Origin: Prochlorococcus sp. AG-347-L02
GTDB taxonomy: Bacteria > Cyanobacteriota > Cyanobacteriia > PCC-6307 > Cyanobiaceae
DNA length: 64,000 bases
NCBI GenBank assembly: GCA_003281255.1
Contig: QCCL01000008.1
Location: forward strand, 20,963 to 84,962
Direction: 5' to 3'
A program made the translations under genes and the position numbers. Shown here piece by piece: positions 60,250-64,000 of the stretch. Positions within the stretch are counted from its first letter, which is position 1. Every line of letters begins with the position of its first letter. The notes beneath the pieces were generated by a model. The model was given only the letters and a program-made list of their open reading frames with translations, had not been told where the DNA came from and made no database searches.

Positions 60250-60380
60250 CTGATTACCACCTCTTCCATAATTTGTAGAAAGGAAATGTTTTGAGTTGTG
60301 ACCAAATTCTGAACGAATCTAGCTTCCTAATGAAAGTATTAAGATGCTGGACTCATTGAATTATTTTCATTGTTTTCAGA

Positions 60381-60400
60381 GAACCTTGACAACTGCATAG
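60381..60400 (+). repeat. Left arm of the 23S rRNA processing stem
   Basis: GAACCTTGACAACTGCATAG in the spacer before 23S. It is complementary at 19 of 20 positions to 63421-63440 downstream of 23S, so the precursor can fold into a long stem around 23S, a typical RNase III substrate. The sequence also matches the conserved GAACCTTGA element of cyanobacterial spacers. Confidence 0.85.
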
Positions 60401-60507
60401 ATTATTTTTTAAAGACAATAAGCATCTTTAATGATGCAGATTTATTATTTGTGCGAATGCATTAAATAACAATTCTATTAAGCTGATGCTTCAATTTTGA
60501 AGTTATT

Positions 60508-63381
<2,874 letters not shown>

Positions 63382-63420
63382 AAATAAACTTAATTTATTG
63401 TTTTTAATTTATATAATTTT

Positions 63421-63440
63421 CTATGCAGTTCTCAAGGTTC
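63421..63440 (+). repeat. Right arm of the 23S rRNA processing stem
   Basis: CTATGCAGTTCTCAAGGTTC between 23S and 5S. It is the reverse complement of 60381-60400 except at one position. It should pair in the primary transcript and release pre-23S. Confidence 0.85.
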
Positions 63441-63446
63441 ATACTA

Positions 63447-63564
63447 TCCTGGTGTTCATGGCGATGTGGAACCACTCCGATCCATCTCGAACTCGGTTGT
63501 GAAACGCATCAGCGGCGAAAATATTTAGGGGGTAGCCCCTTGAGAAAATAGCTCAATGCCAGGT
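63447..63564 (+). rRNA. rrf: 5S ribosomal RNA
   Basis: About 118 nt. The ends TCCTGGTG and ATGCCAGGT pair to form helix I, and the interior includes CCACTCCGATCCATCTCGAACTCGG-type loop sequence and GAAAATA before helix IV. Ends are set by the helix I pairing and could vary by one or two bases. Confidence 0.95.
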
Positions 63565-63574
63565 AAAAATATTT

Positions 63575-63612
63575 AAAAGGGTTTACTCTTATTGAGTAAG
63601 CCCTTTTTTATT
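63575..63612 (+). terminator. Terminator of the rRNA operon
   Basis: Hairpin AAGGGTTTACTC, loop TTATT, GAGTAAGCCCTT with one G-T pair, followed by TTTTTT. It begins about ten bases after 5S. Its 3' edge overlaps the stop codon of the convergent mutM, so the same element can end both transcripts. Confidence 0.9.
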
Positions 63613-64000
63613 TTTGGCATTTAGGACACCAATGGGTACTTCTTCCAGTAATTTTTTGTCTTTCAATTAAATTTCCACATTTACGACATTCTTTTCCAGT
63701 TCTCCTGTAAACATTTGTCTGTAAACCAAAATTCCCATTCTCTCCTTCCAAGTCCCTAAAATCGCTAAATGTAGTACCCCCAGAACCTATACTTTTCTTT
63801 AATACAGTTACAATTGATTCTTTGAGCTTGATTAACTCATTTTTTTTTATTGTTCGAGCTTCCCTAAAAGGGGAGATGCCAGCAGAGTATAAACTTTCAT
63901 CAGCATAAATATTACCTATTCCTGCCACTATTGTTTGATCTAATAAAATAGCTTTAATAGATTTTGTTCTTTTTGAAATAACTTTCTTAAGGTAATTTGC
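63608..64000 (-). CDS. mutM: Formamidopyrimidine-DNA glycosylase (MutM/Fpg), C-terminal part
   Basis: Removes 8-oxoguanine and formamidopyrimidines, then cuts the DNA backbone. Only the last 130 residues are in the window; the frame is open to base 64000, so the true N-terminus and its catalytic proline lie beyond. Visible are the helix-two-turn-helix region ([24 protein letters not shown]), and the C-terminal zinc finger with CRKCGN and CPKC cysteines ([15 protein letters not shown] ... THWCPKCQK). The methionine at 63928 is internal. Confidence 0.95.

Overview
The window looks like chromosomal core sequence of a high-light-adapted marine Prochlorococcus. Evidence: very low GC outside the rRNA genes, tightly packed genes, no mobile elements, photosystem genes of cyanobacterial type (psbK, psbEFLJ, psbT-psbB, psbM, petB-petD, ndhCKJ, chlD), and a solitary, cysteine-depleted phycoerythrin beta chain (cpeB) facing its lyase gene cpeS without a full phycobilisome locus. 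I infer the genus and ecotype from these traits; I do not assign a strain.

Layout. 1-9.9 kb: 3' part of ispH, a DoxX protein, purH, an esterase, a DUF3155 protein, a GAF-type histidine kinase, cobS, tgt, psbK, a Gfo/Idh oxidoreductase and a CNNM/CorC-type CBS membrane protein. 9.9-22.6 kb: a CAT tRNA, pyrE, a YgfZ-like protein, a TM0106-type RecB-like nuclease, a phosphohexomutase, rdgB/HAM1, a fabI-hisB-carotenoid oxygenase run, a thioredoxin-fold protein, a DegT-type aminotransferase, and folK-nudix-photolyase. 22.6-32 kb: chlD, an MCE/Mla-type lipid transport pair, a membrane-anchored YvcK/CofD protein, ndhCKJ, and the photosystem II assembly locus rubA-ycf48-psbEFLJ. 32-46 kb: mtnP, an oxidoreductase-SelD fusion, cca, a UvrD-type helicase, the cpeB/cpeS island, a TVP38 membrane protein, tRNA-Phe, a sugar kinase, metK, rps1 and nrdR. 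46-58 kb: psbT-psbB, a ferredoxin, psbM, prmC, tsaC, tRNA-Thr, a probable ctpA-HD hydrolase-minCDE operon, petBD and a GH100 invertase. 58-63.6 kb: an rRNA operon (16S, tRNA-Ile, tRNA-Ala, 23S, 5S), followed by a terminator and the 3' part of mutM.

The genes are mostly housekeeping: chlorophyll synthesis (chlD), PSII building and repair (rubA, ycf48, ctpA, psb genes), electron transport (petBD, ndhCKJ, ferredoxin), nucleotide and cofactor synthesis, tRNA maturation (cca, tgt, tsaC) and division-site selection (minCDE). Six small genes missed by a 60-codon cutoff are placed: psbK, psbF, psbT, psbM, and two unknowns (59 aa beside cpeS, 55 aa after tsaC).

I found no CRISPR array, insertion sequence, prophage, toxin-antitoxin pair or defence island, and no clear new multi-gene system. 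The points most worth a second look are the reduced phycoerythrin island with its overlapping 59-aa ORF, the oxidoreductase-SelD fusion, the membrane-anchored YvcK protein, the MCE pair without a local permease, the repeated convergent 3' gene overlaps, and the long hairpin-containing leader of the rRNA operon.
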